Assembly: GCA_014380545.1 (NCBI GenBank)
Contig: JACMJP010000335.1
Coordinates: 1-6,362 of the forward strand
Length of the DNA: 6,362 nt
Direction: 5' to 3'
Origin: Chitinophagales bacterium
Lineage (GTDB): Bacteria > Bacteroidota > Bacteroidia > Chitinophagales > BACL12
Shown in pieces: positions 5,659 through 6,362 of this stretch. The translations under genes and the position numbers were made by a program. The notes beneath the pieces are model-generated. The model had not been told where the DNA came from. It did no database searches and saw nothing but the letters and a program-made list of their open reading frames with translations. Position 1 is the first letter of the stretch. The number at the start of each line of letters is the position of its first letter.

Positions 5659-6362
5659 CTGTTTTCTTTTTCCTGTTTTGCCAAACTAACCACCCAATTC
5701 CTGCAACAGATAAAAGAAGAACAGCAAGTGAACTTATCCTTGAAATACTTTCTCCTTTATAATATGTTTCAGGACGGAATTTGAATTCAATTGTATGATC
5801 ACCCGCAGGCACCTGCATCGCTCTTAAAATATAATTAGCTCTTACATGTGGCATTTCTTTTCCGTCAATAAAACTTTTCCAGCCGGGTTGATAATATATT
5901 TCGGAAAATACTGCAAGTGAAGGCAGAGTTGTTTTGCTATCATACACTACATGATTCGGCTCATAACTTTTTAATATAATAGTTGCTGCAGAATCTATAT
6001 CAGGATTAAAACCCGGCAGATCTTTTTCAAATCGTTTATCAATAACTGCTGTTGCTTTACTATCAAGGTCATTTAATGCAGCCATTTCTTCATCAGCGTT
6101 ATTCACCCATTTAATTTCATCAACAAACCAGGCATTGCCGTTTATATTGGGATTGGGTTGTGCAACTGGTTGGCGGTTTTTATCAGGAACAATTAAATAT
6201 TTTGTGTTGAGCATATTTAAGACTTCCATATTTGGCCCTAAAGATTTTCCATTTGCATCTATTCTGCTGAATTGATTTTCTATCACATCCTGATAACGTC
6301 TTAACTTGGCGGCATTATATCCTCCAATTGATTTATGATGATATGAGGTTGATGCATCCTGA
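5648..6362 (-). CDS. YfhO-family membrane protein, C-terminal part (runs off right edge)
   Basis: The minus-strand frame is open from the right edge (first whole codon 6361-6359) to a TAG at 5650-5648, giving 237 residues. The first residues, DASTSYHHKSIGGYNAAKL, continuing RRYQD, are a conserved YfhO-family block after the multi-pass membrane core. Next come a soluble region with VLNMLNTKYLIVP and a C-terminal beta-rich part including YYQPGWKSFIDGKE and VPAGDHTIEFKFRP. A single hydrophobic segment at about 209-227 ends in a basic RKKK tail, which should lie in the cytosol. YfhO proteins are GT-C-like polytopic membrane proteins; Gram-positive homologues are needed for teichoic-acid glycosylation. 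The role in Bacteroidota is not established, though a lipid-linked glycan role fits these neighbours. A GTG at 6286 looks like a start but is internal, because coding similarity continues upstream of it. The missing N-terminal part, probably several hundred residues and most of the transmembrane helices, lies outside. Confidence 0.85.
   Translation of the reverse strand, partial: QDASTSYHHKSIGGYNAAKLRRYQDVIENQFSRIDANGKSLGPNMEVLNMLNTKYLIVPDKNRQPVAQPNPNINGNAWFVDEIKWVNNADEEMAALNDLDSKATAVIDKRFEKDLPGFNPDIDSAATIILKSYEPNHVVYDSKTTLPSLAVFSEIYYQPGWKSFIDGKEMPHVRANYILRAMQVPAGDHTIEFKFRPETYYKGESISRISSLAVLLLSVAGIGWLVWQNRKKKTATN

Noticed and set aside
6284..6286. GTG as start of a 212-residue minus-strand protein
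   Set aside because: The frame continues upstream to the window edge with clear YfhO-type sequence (DASTSYHHKSIGGY), so the GTG is an internal valine and the gene is simply cut by the edge.
1..6362. Mobile elements, CRISPR arrays, toxin-antitoxin pairs, tRNA or rRNA genes, tandem repeats
   Set aside because: No transposase or integrase motifs, no spaced direct repeats, no clover-leaf sequence and no small paired genes were seen on either strand.

Overview
The window looks like a chromosomal segment of an AT-rich member of the Bacteroidota (probably a Chitinophagales- or Sphingobacteriales-like lineage; inferred, not proven). The reasons are the low G+C content, start codons without clear Shine-Dalgarno sequences, three copies of the Bacteroidota -7 promoter motif TAnnTTTG just upstream of start codons, and protein families typical of that phylum (a THDID-type polysaccharide deacetylase-like protein, a YfhO membrane protein and an antiquitin-type aldehyde dehydrogenase). 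I see no mobile element, tRNA, rRNA, CRISPR array or long repeat.

Layout: at the left edge (1-105, minus) is the first 35 codons of a DUF1801/YdeI-like protein that runs out of the window. A 185-bp divergent intergenic region (106-290) holds a good promoter for a full-length ALDH7-family aldehyde dehydrogenase (291-1850, plus). A short gap with a 9-bp hairpin follows. Then come four glycan-related genes on alternating strands: a polysaccharide deacetylase-like protein (1929-3200, plus), a GT-B glycosyltransferase (3193-4488, minus), a non-hydrolysing UDP-GlcNAc 2-epimerase, wecB (4540-5658, plus), and the C-terminal part of a YfhO-type membrane protein (5648-6362, minus, cut by the window edge).

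The last four genes plausibly serve one cell-surface polysaccharide or glycoconjugate pathway. WecB would supply UDP-ManNAc, the cytosolic glycosyltransferase would add sugars to a carrier-linked glycan, the YfhO protein is a candidate membrane glycosyltransferase, and the deacetylase-like protein may trim or bind the glycan. Unlike a classical operon, they alternate strands. Two pairs overlap tail-to-tail (8 bp and 11 bp). The glycosyltransferase and wecB diverge from a 51-bp gap carrying two back-to-back promoter-like motifs. The aldehyde dehydrogenase has no visible pathway partner here and is probably functionally separate.

I do not see a clearly novel defence or mobile system. The items most worth a second look are the interlocked divergent promoter, the missing second metal-binding histidine in the deacetylase-like protein, the YfhO protein in a presumably Gram-negative context, and the hairpin just upstream of the deacetylase start.
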